Assembly: GCF_031951985.1 (NCBI RefSeq)
Contig: NZ_JAVLVU010000001.1
Coordinates: 4,216,001 to 4,280,000, forward strand
Source of the DNA: Mucilaginibacter terrae
GTDB lineage: Bacteria > Bacteroidota > Bacteroidia > Sphingobacteriales > Sphingobacteriaceae
DNA: 64,000 nt
Direction of reading: 5' to 3'
A model generated the notes under the pieces. It saw nothing but the letters and a program-made list of their open reading frames with translations, was not told the DNA's origin and did no database searches. Below are positions 1-9,651 of the stretch, piece by piece (positions within the stretch are counted from its first letter, which is position 1; every line of letters starts with the position of its first letter). A program made the position numbers and the translations under genes.

Positions 1-1
1 T

Positions 2-727
2 TATACTGCTAAATTCAACATCATCAATAACTACTTCCAGCCCGGACCGGCTACGCCTAAAAATGAGCCTGTGGGTCACCGTATTTTAAAACCGGAGTCG
101 GGCCGTAGTAAGCTAAAATACAAAGTATATGGTATGTGCTACGTTAATGGCAACATTATGGAAGGCAATGCCAAAGTAACTGCCAACAACTGGGATGGTG
201 GTGTGCAGGTAGAAGGCGAAAAAGGTGAGGAAATGGAAGGTACCGGTAAATATACCGACTACATGAAGTGGAACAAGCCATTCCCAATGCCGGCTACCAA
301 AATAATGGATGCCAAAACCGGCCGTGCGTTTGTATTAGCCAATGCTGGTGCAACCTTGCCGGTACGTGATGCGGTTGATACCCGAATTGTTAAACAGGTT
401 ACAACAGGTAAAATAGAATATAAAGAAGGTGTTAAATTACCTGAAACTCAGTTTAAGCACCGTCGCTTACCTATCGATTCGTATAAGATCGGCATCATAA
501 CCGATCCAAGCCAGGTAGGTGGTTACCCTGATTATAAAGGCACTCCTTACAAAGACAGTGATAACGATGGCTTGCCTGATGCATGGGAAATTGCCCACGG
601 CTTAAATCCTAAAAATGCTGATGATTCGGCTGCTATGGCTAAAAATGGCGGAGGTTACAGCAACATCGAAGTTTATTTGAATACACTGGCTCAAAAAGGT
701 GAGAAAAGTGTAGCACCAGTTAAGTAA
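2..727 (+). CDS. Pectate lyase, PL1-like, C-terminal part (5' end outside window)
   Basis: The reading frame is open from the first complete codon of the window, so this is the end of a gene that begins upstream. The visible 241 residues begin with a beta-helix stretch typical of Bacteroidota family 1 polysaccharide lyases, including the asparagine-rich IINNYFQPGP and NGNIMEGN segments. They end with a DSDNDGLPDAWE motif, the calcium-binding thrombospondin-type-3-like tail common at the end of secreted pectate lyases in this phylum. The expected role is extracellular cleavage of homogalacturonan or the galacturonan backbone by beta-elimination. The next gene begins 10 bases after the stop, so it is the first visible member of the operon. 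The catalytic region is not in the window, so the family call rests on the C-terminal half and the context. Confidence 0.8.
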   Translation, partial: YTAKFNIINNYFQPGPATPKNEPVGHRILKPESGRSKLKYKVYGMCYVNGNIMEGNAKVTANNWDGGVQVEGEKGEEMEGTGKYTDYMKWNKPFPMPATKIMDAKTGRAFVLANAGATLPVRDAVDTRIVKQVTTGKIEYKEGVKLPETQFKHRRLPIDSYKIGIITDPSQVGGYPDYKGTPYKDSDNDGLPDAWEIAHGLNPKNADDSAAMAKNGGGYSNIEVYLNTLAQKGEKSVAPVK

Positions 728-737
728 CTTTAATGGA

Positions 738-3700
738 ATGATAAGTAATTCCAATTTAAATAAAGGCATTAAGGTTTTGGTTGGTTGCATGTTTGGGTGC
801 GTGCTTATGCACGCGCCCGCATGGGCCCAAAAAGCAAATAAAGTTAAACCCCAGCCTCCGGTTGCCGCTGAAAAGAGCGGCAAACTTGTTTATGCGGTTA
901 ACGGTAAAGGAGATCGCATTCCCGATTATTCGTACGCAGGTTACAAGGCTTCCGAACAACCCATACCCGATGCACAGGTAAAAGTAGTGGTGCCTGTTAA
1001 ACCTGGCGATGCCACTGTGCGCATACAAGCTGCAATTGATTATGTAGCAGGTTTAACCGCTAACAAAAGTGGCCTTAAAGGTGCTGTGCTTCTACAAAAA
1101 GGAACTTACGAAGTAAACGGAAGCCTGAAATTCAAATCATCGGGCGTGGTTTTACGTGGCAGCGGAATGGGTAACGATGGCACCACGTTGATAGCCGCCG
1201 GTACCGACCGTGAAACGTTCATAAGAATTGCAGGTAAAGACGACCGTAAGATTAGCGACACTGTTAAAATAGCCGATGCCTATGTGCCGGTTAACGCCAC
1301 TTCATTCAATGTAACAGGGAAATATAAAGTAGGTGACCATGTCTTCATTCGTCGCCCGAGTACCAAAAACTGGATAGAACTATTAAAAACCGACCACTTT
1401 GGCGGCGGCATCACCGCATTGGGCTGGAAACCCGGTGAGCGTGATGTGATCTGGGACAGGACCATAACTGCTGTATCTGGTAATAAGATCAATATTGATG
1501 CACCGCTTACCACAGCTTTGGATACTGCTTACGGCGGCGGTTTAGTAAGTAGCTATCAGTGGGCTGGTCGTATCAGCAATATTGGTATCGAAAACCTTAA
1601 ACTGAAATCAACTTACGACGCTCAAAATTCTAAAGACGAAGCACACCGCTGGATGGCCATCACGATGGAGAATGTTCAGGATGCCTGGGTACGCCAGGTA
1701 GCATTTGAGCATTTTGCAGGTTCGGCCGTTTTTGTATTAGAAACAGGTAACCGCATCACCGTTCAGGATTGTAAATCAACTGCCCCCGTTTCCGAAATAG
1801 GAGGACAGCGCCGTTATACTTTTTATACTATGGGTGGGCAAACGTTGTTCCAGCGTTTATATGCCGAGCAGGGTTATCATGACTTTGCCGTGGGCTATTG
1901 TGCTCCTGGTCCTAACGCATTTGTACAATGCCAGGCCTGGCAGCCGCATAGCTTTAGCGGAGCTATAGATAGTTGGTCGTCGGGTGTGCTGTTTGATGTA
2001 ATTAACATTGATGGCCAAGCCTTGAGTTATGCAAACCGCGGACAAGACGGACAAGGCGCAGGGTGGACATCAGCCAATAGTATGTTTTGGAATTGCAGTG
2101 CTGGCCGTGTAGATTGTTATCAGCCACCTGGCGCTCAAAACTGGGCTTACGGTACATGGGCTCAATTTCAGGGCGATGGTTACTGGGAAGAGTCAAATAA
2201 CACCATAAACCCACGCAGTTTTTACTACGCACAGTTAAAAGAACGTTTAGGTAAAGATTTGCCTAAACAACAATCAGATATTTTGCCTTTTGAGGGCGAA
2301 GCATCAAGCAGCCCAACCGTTGAGGTGGCTATGGCTTTAACCGCTAACTCGGTTAAGCCTGCCGTAACCATTGGCGATTGGGTGGAGCAATCATCGCAAC
2401 GAAACCCTATTGCTGTAAATGCGTCAGGCGCTAAAACTATTGATCAACTTGGCTTCAAACAACCTGTTACCCCTGCCTTAGCCCCCAAAATGGCAGTAAG
2501 CAATGGTTGGTTGGTTAGAGGTAATACCGTTTTGAGCGGTGCCCGCATGGATTCGCCATGGTGGAATGGTTCGGTTGACCCGGTTTATTTGAAAAAGAAT
2601 GCCAAACCGGCAATCACGCGTTGGGTTCCGGGCCGCACGGGTACTGGTTTAACCGACGACTTAAATGAGCTGGCAGATGGAATGGAACGTAAGCATATCG
2701 TAGGCTTCGAACAAAACTACGCCCTTTGGTATGAGCGCCGCCGCGACGATCATGAGCGCATCCGCCGTATTGATGGTGATGTTTGGCCTCCGTTTTACGA
2801 GGTGCCTTTCGCCCGCAGTGGTAAAGAGAGTGCTTGGGACGGTTTAAGTAAGTATGATATAACCACGTACAACAAGTGGTATTGGAGCCGCTTAAAACAG
2901 TTTGCTACCCTGGCCGATCAAAAAGGACTGGTATTAATTAACCATAGCTATTTTCAGCACAATATTATAGAAGCCGGTGCGCATTATGCCGATTTCCCGT
3001 GGCGACCGGTAAACAATATCAATAACACAGGTTTCCCCGAGCCGGTGCCTTACGCGGGCGATAAGCGCGTGTTTATGGCCGAGCAGTTTTATGATGAAAC
3101 GCATCCGGTTCGCCGTAAACTGCATCAAGCGTTCATCCGCCAAAATTTAGATGCATTTGCCGATAACAATGGAGTGATCCAATTCATTAGTGCCGAGTTT
3201 ACCGGCCCGTTGCATTTTGCCCAGTTTTGGGTAGAAACTATACAGCAGTGGGAAAAAGAGAAAGGTAAAAATGCAATTACCGGCATCAGCACCACCAAAG
3301 ATGTACAGGATGCTATATTAGCCAACCCTGCACTTGCCCCTGCAATGGATGTTATAGATATCCGCTACTGGCACTACCAGGCCGATGGCAAAGCGTATGC
3401 TCCTGCCGGAGGTCAAAACCTGGCTCCGCGTCAGCAAGCCCGTCAGTTTAAGCCTAAGGCTACATCTTTCGAACAGGTTTACCGCGCGGTTAGCGAGTAT
3501 GGCCAAAAGTACCCCGACAAAGCAGTGATTTACTCGGGCGACGGATTTGACCGTTTTGGCTGGGCGGCATTCATGGCTGGTGGTTCGTTGCCTAATCTTC
3601 CGGCAGCGGTTGATCCCCGGTTACTGGCCGATGCTTCGACCATGAAAATTGTGACTTTAAATGGCGATCCTAAAGATCAATGGGCATTAGGTAATGTTAC

Positions 3701-3896
3701 TAAAGGTTTCATTATTTACAGCAACACTGCTACCGTTGCTACACCTGCTGTAGATGCAAATGCCAATTATGAAGTAAACTGGATAGATACCAAAACAGGC
3801 AAAACCATATCAACAAGTAAACAAAAGGGAGCAAAGCTTACTGCTTTACAAAGCCCTGCCAATGGCCCGGTTGTGCTGTGGTTAAAACGAATTTAA
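738..3896 (+). CDS. Large secreted beta-helix protein with DUF6298-type C-terminal domain
   Basis: This 1052-residue protein has a signal peptide (about residues 1-30, ending AWAQ). Residues 75-480 look like a right-handed parallel beta-helix of the pectate-lyase-3 kind, starting with the usual IQAAIDY and GAVLLQKGTYEV segments and followed by repeated turns. From about residue 620 a second domain carries an ALWYERRRDDHERIRR motif, many tryptophans, and conserved acidic residues (SAEFTGP near 818) in what looks like a TIM-barrel glycosidase fold. I recognise the family as DUF6298-like; no activity is assigned to it that I know of. It sits 10 bases after PL1 and 6 bases before the GH140 gene, so it is almost certainly a pectin-side-chain enzyme of the same transcript. 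The exact reaction is unknown. Confidence 0.75.
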   Translation: MISNSNLNKGIKVLVGCMFGCVLMHAPAWAQKANKVKPQPPVAAEKSGKLVYAVNGKGDRIPDYSYAGYKASEQPIPDAQVKVVVPVKPGDATVRIQAAIDYVAGLTANKSGLKGAVLLQKGTYEVNGSLKFKSSGVVLRGSGMGNDGTTLIAAGTDRETFIRIAGKDDRKISDTVKIADAYVPVNATSFNVTGKYKVGDHVFIRRPSTKNWIELLKTDHFGGGITALGWKPGERDVIWDRTITAVSGNKINIDAPLTTALDTAYGGGLVSSYQWAGRISNIGIENLKLKSTYDAQNSKDEAHRWMAITMENVQDAWVRQVAFEHFAGSAVFVLETGNRITVQDCKSTAPVSEIGGQRRYTFYTMGGQTLFQRLYAEQGYHDFAVGYCAPGPNAFVQCQAWQPHSFSGAIDSWSSGVLFDVINIDGQALSYANRGQDGQGAGWTSANSMFWNCSAGRVDCYQPPGAQNWAYGTWAQFQGDGYWEESNNTINPRSFYYAQLKERLGKDLPKQQSDILPFEGEASSSPTVEVAMALTANSVKPAVTIGDWVEQSSQRNPIAVNASGAKTIDQLGFKQPVTPALAPKMAVSNGWLVRGNTVLSGARMDSPWWNGSVDPVYLKKNAKPAITRWVPGRTGTGLTDDLNELADGMERKHIVGFEQNYALWYERRRDDHERIRRIDGDVWPPFYEVPFARSGKESAWDGLSKYDITTYNKWYWSRLKQFATLADQKGLVLINHSYFQHNIIEAGAHYADFPWRPVNNINNTGFPEPVPYAGDKRVFMAEQFYDETHPVRRKLHQAFIRQNLDAFADNNGVIQFISAEFTGPLHFAQFWVETIQQWEKEKGKNAITGISTTKDVQDAILANPALAPAMDVIDIRYWHYQADGKAYAPAGGQNLAPRQQARQFKPKATSFEQVYRAVSEYGQKYPDKAVIYSGDGFDRFGWAAFMAGGSLPNLPAAVDPRLLADASTMKIVTLNGDPKDQWALGNVTKGFIIYSNTATVATPAVDANANYEVNWIDTKTGKTISTSKQKGAKLTALQSPANGPVVLWLKRI

Positions 3897-3902
3897 AATA
3901 CT

Positions 3903-5300
3903 ATGTCTAAAAAAGTCATCTGCATATTACTTTTAGCAGTAATAGGTTTGGCCTTTGTAACCGAAGGCCCGGCTGTGTTGCCTCAACTTAAAATATCGGC
4001 CAATCACCGTTACTTTTTGACCGGTAACGAAAAGCCATTTTTTTGGCTGGGCGATACCGGTTGGTTACTGTTTGCCAAACTTAACCGTTCCGAAGCCGAA
4101 AAGTACCTTGAAACGCGCAAGCAACAAGGCTACAACGTAATACAGGTAATGGTTATTCATGACATAAAAGAGGTGAATGCTTATGGCGATTCGGCTTTGG
4201 TAGCATCAAATATTGCCAAACCCAAAGTAACCGAGGGTAGCAACCCGGCCAACGCCACAGAGTACGATTACTGGGACCATGTTGACTATATAGTTGACCT
4301 CGCCGCCAAAAAAGGCATTTACATGGCACTGGTGCCCGTTTGGGGCTCGGTAGTAAAATCAAAAAATCATGATGTTCCGGCTGATAAGGCCAAAGTATAT
4401 GCCGACTTTTTAGCCAAACGCTATAGAGACCGCAGCAACATCATTTGGATGAACGGAGGAGATATTGCAGGTAGCGATTCGACCAAAGTTTGGAACACTA
4501 TTGGTGCAACTTTGCGCGAGAGTAACCCCGATAAACTGATTACCTACCACCCACGTGGCCGTACCCAATCATCAACCTGGTTTCATAACGAGCAATGGTT
4601 AGACTTTAATACTTTCCAATCTGGTCACCGTACTTACGCACAGGACACCTCTAAAAAAGACCTTAAATACGGCGAGGATAACTGGAAATACGTAAACGTT
4701 GATTACAACAAAACTCCCATCAAGCCTACCCTTGATGCCGAGCCATCATATGAGAAAATTCCATGGGGACTGCATAACGTAAAGCTTCCACGCTGGACGG
4801 CTGCCGATGTGCGTCGCTACGGTTACTGGTCGGTTTTTGCGGGCGGTTGCGGTTACACCTACGGTAATAACGATGTAATGCAAATGCACAAACCAACCGA
4901 TAAGAACAGTGCATACGGTTCAAAACAATACTGGTACCAGTCTATCAACGATCCTGGTGCTAAGCAAATGGTGTATATCAAAAAGCTGATGCTATCACGT
5001 TCATATTTCGACCGTGTGCCCGACCAATCACTTATTGCCGGCAAACAAGGTACCCGCTACAACTACCTGCTGGCTACCCGCGGTAAAAGCTACGCCTTTA
5101 TTTATACTTATAATGGTAAAAACTTTTCGGTAAATACAACCAGCTTGCCGGGTACTAAAATCAAATCATCGTGGTTTAACCCGCGTACGGGTGTTACCAC
5201 AGCTGGGATTACCCAGGCTAAAGCTAAAACATTAGCTTTTAACCCGCCGGGAGAACCTAAGAATGGTAATGATTGGGTGTTGGTTTTGGATGCTATTTAA
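3903..5300 (+). CDS. GH140 family glycoside hydrolase (apiosidase type, DUF4038)
   Basis: This 465-residue exported protein has an N-terminal hydrophobic signal of about 25 residues. It then shows the DUF4038/GH140 pattern: YFLTGNEKPFFWLGDTGWLL near the start, a (beta/alpha)8 barrel, NGGD near residue 186 and LDAEPSYE near residue 279. These fit the known Asp acid/base and Glu nucleophile of GH140 enzymes. A small beta-sandwich (DUF5060/DUF4038 C-terminal type, residues 375-465) ends it. Characterised GH140 members release D-apiose from the apiosyl-rhamnose linkage of RG-II side chains. The start ATG lies 6 bases after the preceding stop. The family is clear; the substrate is taken from family knowledge and the neighbouring GH106, GH127 and GH141 genes. 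Confidence 0.88.
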   Translation: MSKKVICILLLAVIGLAFVTEGPAVLPQLKISANHRYFLTGNEKPFFWLGDTGWLLFAKLNRSEAEKYLETRKQQGYNVIQVMVIHDIKEVNAYGDSALVASNIAKPKVTEGSNPANATEYDYWDHVDYIVDLAAKKGIYMALVPVWGSVVKSKNHDVPADKAKVYADFLAKRYRDRSNIIWMNGGDIAGSDSTKVWNTIGATLRESNPDKLITYHPRGRTQSSTWFHNEQWLDFNTFQSGHRTYAQDTSKKDLKYGEDNWKYVNVDYNKTPIKPTLDAEPSYEKIPWGLHNVKLPRWTAADVRRYGYWSVFAGGCGYTYGNNDVMQMHKPTDKNSAYGSKQYWYQSINDPGAKQMVYIKKLMLSRSYFDRVPDQSLIAGKQGTRYNYLLATRGKSYAFIYTYNGKNFSVNTTSLPGTKIKSSWFNPRTGVTTAGITQAKAKTLAFNPPGEPKNGNDWVLVLDAI

Positions 5301-5316
5301 AAGAGGGACGGAGAGG

Positions 5317-6339
5317 ATGCTCAATTCAAGAAAAAATAATTATTTGTCATTGCGATCCGCCTTAGGCGGAGGTGCATCCCCTCGTGCAACTAAGCGTGCT
5401 GGGATTGCTTCGTCGTTATCACTCCTCGCAATGACAATTGTATTTATCCTGTTAATCACCTCATGCGCTTCCAAAAAAAACGTATACCTCTTCACCTCAT
5501 TCCACGAACCGGCCGACGAAGGCTTGCGCATGCTATACAGTACCGATGGCTATCACTGGAACGACTTTAAACATGTACTCCTGAAGCCCGAAGCTGGCGA
5601 TGCCAAAATCATGCGCGACCCATCCATTGTTCAGGGCCCCGATGGCACCTTCCATTTGGTGTGGACCACCGGTTGGAAAGGCGACCAAGGTTTCGGTTAC
5701 GCATCATCAAAAGACCTTATCCATTGGTCACTTCAGCAGCACATCAACATTATGGCTACCGAGCCAACTACCGTAAATGTGTGGGCGCCTGAGATTTTCT
5801 TTGACGATGAGAAAAAGCAATACATCATCGTATGGGCATCATGTGTACCAGGTCGTTTTCCTAATGGGCAGGAGGATGCCAACAACAATCATCGCCTGTA
5901 TTACACCACCACAACCGATTTTAAAACATTCGCCCCGGCCAAATTATTCCTCGACCCCGGCTTTAGCGTAATTGATGCACAGATATTGAAACGCGGTCAT
6001 GAAGATTATGTGCTGGTGATGAAAGACAATACCCGCCCTAACCGCAACATATTAGTAGCTACTGCCAACGACCCGCTTGGGCCTTACAGTAATTACAGTA
6101 ACCGGTTTACGGAGTTATTTTCGGAAGGGCCGAACGCTACTAAGGTGGGCGATAACTGGCTCATTTATTATGACTCGTACCGCTTAAAAAGATACGGGGC
6201 TATGCAAACCACCGACTTTAAAACCTTTACCGATGTATCAGACAAGGTTACCGTCCCCGAAGGGCATAAGCACGGTACCATATTTAAGGTGACCACAAAA
6301 ACGTTAAATAATTTAAAGAAAGAAACAGGTGTGCAGTAA
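5317..6339 (+). CDS. Family 43-type glycosyl hydrolase, lipoprotein
   Basis: The protein has a five-bladed beta-propeller pattern of GH43/GH117-like enzymes. MRDPSIV near residue 99 supplies the base Asp, VIDAQIL near 220 the pKa-modulating Asp, and SEGP near 269 the acid Glu. An LLITSC lipobox precedes the mature chain, so it should be a membrane-anchored exo-enzyme, probably acting on arabinose, galactose or xylose residues of pectin side chains. I chose ATG 5317 because it follows a purine-rich stretch and the preceding stop. A second in-frame ATG at 5431 is also possible. Everything between the two starts is a REP-like palindrome read as protein, which is unusual and is discussed as a finding. 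The next gene follows after 21 bases. Confidence 0.8.
   Translation: MLNSRKNNYLSLRSALGGGASPRATKRAGIASSLSLLAMTIVFILLITSCASKKNVYLFTSFHEPADEGLRMLYSTDGYHWNDFKHVLLKPEAGDAKIMRDPSIVQGPDGTFHLVWTTGWKGDQGFGYASSKDLIHWSLQQHINIMATEPTTVNVWAPEIFFDDEKKQYIIVWASCVPGRFPNGQEDANNNHRLYYTTTTDFKTFAPAKLFLDPGFSVIDAQILKRGHEDYVLVMKDNTRPNRNILVATANDPLGPYSNYSNRFTELFSEGPNATKVGDNWLIYYDSYRLKRYGAMQTTDFKTFTDVSDKVTVPEGHKHGTIFKVTTKTLNNLKKETGVQ
5346..5435. repeat. REP-like palindrome (family A, divergent copy)
   Basis: The outer arms are GTCATTGCGA and TCGCAATGAC, as in the other family A copies, but the interior differs and contains CCGCCTTAGGCGG. It lies inside the 5' end of the GH43 gene, and its right arm supplies the ATG at 5431. 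Confidence 0.75.
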
Positions 6340-6360
6340 TGCACGCCCTTTTAAGTTTTT

Positions 6361-8205
6361 ATGAAGTTATTGAATACCAAATATATTTTTACGGCAACCG
6401 CACTGCTTTCGGCATTGGCTGTACAAGCGCAGGACACTGTGCATTACAGTGGTACAACCGTAGCTAATGTTGATTACCATAACGGGCAACTGGCTCCGGT
6501 TGTGGGCGTGCATAGCCAACAGGTTTTTCGTGCCAACCGCGAGCATCCTGAGGAGGCTGATGGCTTTGGCTTCACTTACAACCACGCGCCCATGCTGGCT
6601 TACTGGAAAAATACATTTTATGTAGAATACCTGAGCGATAAGGTAGGGGAGAGCATTCCGCCAGGACAAACATTGGTAGTCACCTCAAAAGACGGCAACA
6701 CCTGGACTAAACCTGTGGTGGTGTTCCCTCAATACAAAGTGCCCGATGGTACCCGTAAAGAAGGCCATGAAGGTGTAGCTAAAGACTTAATGGCTGTAAT
6801 GCACCAGCGTATGGGTTTTTACACATCAAAATCAAACCATCTGCTGGTATTAGGCTTTTACGGAATTTGTTTAAACCAAAAAGATGACCCGAATGATGGG
6901 CAGGGTATTGGCCGTGTAGTACGCGAGGTATTGCCTGATGGTAAATACGGACCTATCTATTTTATACATTACAATCCCAAATGGAACGAGAGCAACACCT
7001 CATACCCTTTCTACAAAAAAAGTAAGAACAAGGCGTTTGTACAAGCTTGTGATGAGTTAATGGCTAATTCTTTGATGATGATGCAATGGGTTGAGGAAAC
7101 CGACCGTAAAGACCCGATTATTCCGTTGCATAAAGAATATAAGGCGTTCAACTACTACCACCTGCCTGATGGTCGCGTGGTTGGCTTATGGAAGAACGCC
7201 TTAACCGCTATTAGTAAAGACGGCGGCAAAACCTGGCCTAATGCCACGCGCGCGCCACGTTTTGTTAATGCTGCTGCTAAAATTTGGGGACAAAAAACAA
7301 GCGACGGCAAGTATGCCACAGTATACAATCCCTCGGAGTTCCGTTGGCCGCTGGCCGCCTCAGTGAGTAAGGATGGTTTAGATTATACCAACCTGCTGCT
7401 CATCAACGGCGAAATATCAACCATGCGTTACGGCGGTAACTACAAATCGTACGGTCCTCAATATGTGCGTGGTATTATTGAAGGCAACGGTGTGCCTCCG
7501 GATGGTAAAATGTGGGTTACTTACAGCATGAACAAGGAAGACATCTGGGTATCATCAGTACCGGTACCTTTAACCGAAATAGCTTCCGGTCATGCTAACG
7601 ATAATTTTGCCCAATTACCAGCCGGTAAAGAACTTGACAAATGGAACTATAACAGCGGCTTATGGGCTCCTGTAAGTATTGATAAAGCCCCTGATGGTAC
7701 TAAAAGCCTCACCCTGCAAGATTGGGACCCTTTTGATTATGCAAAAGCAGAACGAATTGTACCCGAATCGAAGGTGTTGGAAGCCGAGTTTACCGTTATT
7801 CCGGCTCAAAACAGCAATGGCCAGTTAGATATAGAGTTCCAGGATGCCAAAGGTCAGGCCGGTATTCGTTTAGCGTTCGATTCTGCTGGTGTTTTTAAGG
7901 GAAAGGCCGGCTATCGCTATAAAAACTTCATGAAGTACGAAGCAGGTAAAGAGTATCACATTAAACTCAAAATGAATGTAAATAACCGCTTTTACACCAT
8001 GAATGTGAACGGCAAAGAGTTGTCGTTATCATTAATGTTTGCACCGTTAACCAGCGTTAATAAAATTGTTTTCCGTACGGGCGATGTGCGTCGTTTTCCG
8101 GATGCCGATACCCCAACCGATCAAAGCTACGATTTGCCAAAAGCGGGCGAAAAGTCTAAGAAAGCCACATTTTATATTAAATCATTATCTACAAAAGGTA
8201 ACTAA
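6361..8205 (+). CDS. Secreted Asp-box beta-propeller protein with C-terminal ConA-like domain
   Basis: This 614-residue protein has a signal peptide (residues 1-23, ending VQAQ). Two Asp-box type motifs, SKDGNTWT near residue 108 and SKDGGKTW near 282, mark a sialidase-like six-bladed propeller. Residues 430-605 look like a concanavalin/laminin-G-like jelly roll, as often appended to exo-glycosidases. It would act outside the inner membrane on an acidic or unusual sugar. In a locus of RG-II type, ulosonic acids (Kdo, Dha) are attractive substrates because known enzymes for them are sialidase-like, but nothing in the sequence proves that. Its stop overlaps the start of the next gene by one base (TAATG), showing co-translation. 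Confidence 0.7.
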   Translation: MKLLNTKYIFTATALLSALAVQAQDTVHYSGTTVANVDYHNGQLAPVVGVHSQQVFRANREHPEEADGFGFTYNHAPMLAYWKNTFYVEYLSDKVGESIPPGQTLVVTSKDGNTWTKPVVVFPQYKVPDGTRKEGHEGVAKDLMAVMHQRMGFYTSKSNHLLVLGFYGICLNQKDDPNDGQGIGRVVREVLPDGKYGPIYFIHYNPKWNESNTSYPFYKKSKNKAFVQACDELMANSLMMMQWVEETDRKDPIIPLHKEYKAFNYYHLPDGRVVGLWKNALTAISKDGGKTWPNATRAPRFVNAAAKIWGQKTSDGKYATVYNPSEFRWPLAASVSKDGLDYTNLLLINGEISTMRYGGNYKSYGPQYVRGIIEGNGVPPDGKMWVTYSMNKEDIWVSSVPVPLTEIASGHANDNFAQLPAGKELDKWNYNSGLWAPVSIDKAPDGTKSLTLQDWDPFDYAKAERIVPESKVLEAEFTVIPAQNSNGQLDIEFQDAKGQAGIRLAFDSAGVFKGKAGYRYKNFMKYEAGKEYHIKLKMNVNNRFYTMNVNGKELSLSLMFAPLTSVNKIVFRTGDVRRFPDADTPTDQSYDLPKAGEKSKKATFYIKSLSTKGN

Positions 8206-9641
8206 TGCTCAGGAGATATTACATAGCTTTTGGTTTAGCATTGGCCGGTTGCTTGAGTGCATTAAGTAGCAATGCTACCGTGATATTGCCTAAAATTTTG
8301 GGTAATGGTATGGTATTGCAACGCAACCAGCCCGTACCCATTTGGGGTACTGCTGCCAAAGGGGAAAAGGTGACCGTACGTTTTGCAGGTCAAACCAAAA
8401 CCGTTACGCCCGATACCGGTGGTAGATGGAAGGTGTATCTGAAACCGATGGAAGCATCAGCCAAAGGCCGCGACCTGACCATTTCGGGTACAAATAAAAT
8501 TGTATTGACCGATGTTTTAGTTGGTGAAGTTTGGTTATGCTCGGGCCAAAGCAATATGCAGTACGAAATGCGCAAGAACAGCAAGGTTGCCCGTCCCGAT
8601 ACCAGTAGCGATAAGTCGCCTATTGATGAGTTGGAGCGCGCGCACAACCCTGCCATACGTATTTTTTTGGTGGACAGGAAACGCCAGCCCAAACCCGATT
8701 CAACCCATAGCGGCTGGAGCATAGCACAGGATTCGGCCTTACGAGCGTTTTCGGCAGCAGGTTATTTCTTCGGCAAAAAGCTTTATGCTGAACTGAAAGT
8801 TCCTATCGGCGTAATTTCATCGGCCGTAAGCGGTAGCCGTATTGAGCCGTGGATTAACGAAACAGCATTCAATTCGGAACCTTATTTTAAAACCATTAAG
8901 GTAGATGGTGATCCGGGTAAGTTTTATCATCCTATGATAGAGACGCTGGCTCCATATGCCATTAAAGGCTTTTTATGGTACCAGGGAGAAAGTAACGTGG
9001 GCGAAACCATGAGCTACATCTACAAAATGCAGGTGCTCATTAACAGCTGGCGCAAGCTTTGGAATAATGATAAACTGCCGTTCTACTATGTGCAACTGGC
9101 ACCCTATACAAATTCACAGGATAAAAAATTCACCACCGAAACCCTGCCCGAATTTAGGGAAGCGCAGGTACAGGTATTACAAATACCCCGCACGGGCATG
9201 ATTGTAACTACTGATTTAAACGACAATGTAAAAAATATTCACCCGCCGTTTAAGTGGGAAATTGGTCGCCGTTTAGCGTTGGTTGCTTTGGCAAAAAGCT
9301 ATGGTTCTAAAGCCGAATATTCGGGCCCTGTATACGCAAAAATGGATATAGACCGCGACCAGGTAGTACTTAAATTCGATCATGTAGGTAAAGGGCTCAT
9401 CAGCAGTGATGGCAAACCTTTAACCCATTTTGTGATTGCCGGTGCCGATAAAAAATTTGTACCTGCCAATGTGATGATTAAAGATGATGTATTGGTACTA
9501 TCATCGCCCGAAGTGAAAAAGCCCGTAGCCGTGCGTTTTGCATGGGACGAGGCCGCTCAACCTAATTTTTACAATAAAGACGGCTTACCGGCAATGCCTT
9601 TCCGCACCGATAATCCGCTAAACTATAAACCCGCTAATTGA
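8205..9641 (+). CDS. Sialate O-acetylesterase-like SGNH esterase
   Basis: This 478-residue exported protein belongs to the sialate O-acetylesterase (DUF303/SASA) family of SGNH hydrolases. CSGQSNMQYEM near residues 111-121 is the block I motif with the nucleophilic Ser, preceded by the typical ILGNGMVLQRNQPVPIWGTA N-terminal beta domain. WYQGESN near residue 261 is another family hallmark. The N-terminus (about 25 residues) is a signal peptide; a Cys in LALAGC gives a possible lipobox. In pectin loci such enzymes take acetyl groups off rhamnogalacturonan or RG-II sugars, opening the chains to the glycosidases encoded around it. It overlaps the preceding gene by one base. Confidence 0.85.
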   Translation: MLRRYYIAFGLALAGCLSALSSNATVILPKILGNGMVLQRNQPVPIWGTAAKGEKVTVRFAGQTKTVTPDTGGRWKVYLKPMEASAKGRDLTISGTNKIVLTDVLVGEVWLCSGQSNMQYEMRKNSKVARPDTSSDKSPIDELERAHNPAIRIFLVDRKRQPKPDSTHSGWSIAQDSALRAFSAAGYFFGKKLYAELKVPIGVISSAVSGSRIEPWINETAFNSEPYFKTIKVDGDPGKFYHPMIETLAPYAIKGFLWYQGESNVGETMSYIYKMQVLINSWRKLWNNDKLPFYYVQLAPYTNSQDKKFTTETLPEFREAQVQVLQIPRTGMIVTTDLNDNVKNIHPPFKWEIGRRLALVALAKSYGSKAEYSGPVYAKMDIDRDQVVLKFDHVGKGLISSDGKPLTHFVIAGADKKFVPANVMIKDDVLVLSSPEVKKPVAVRFAWDEAAQPNFYNKDGLPAMPFRTDNPLNYKPAN

Positions 9642-9651
9642 TATTGTTTTA

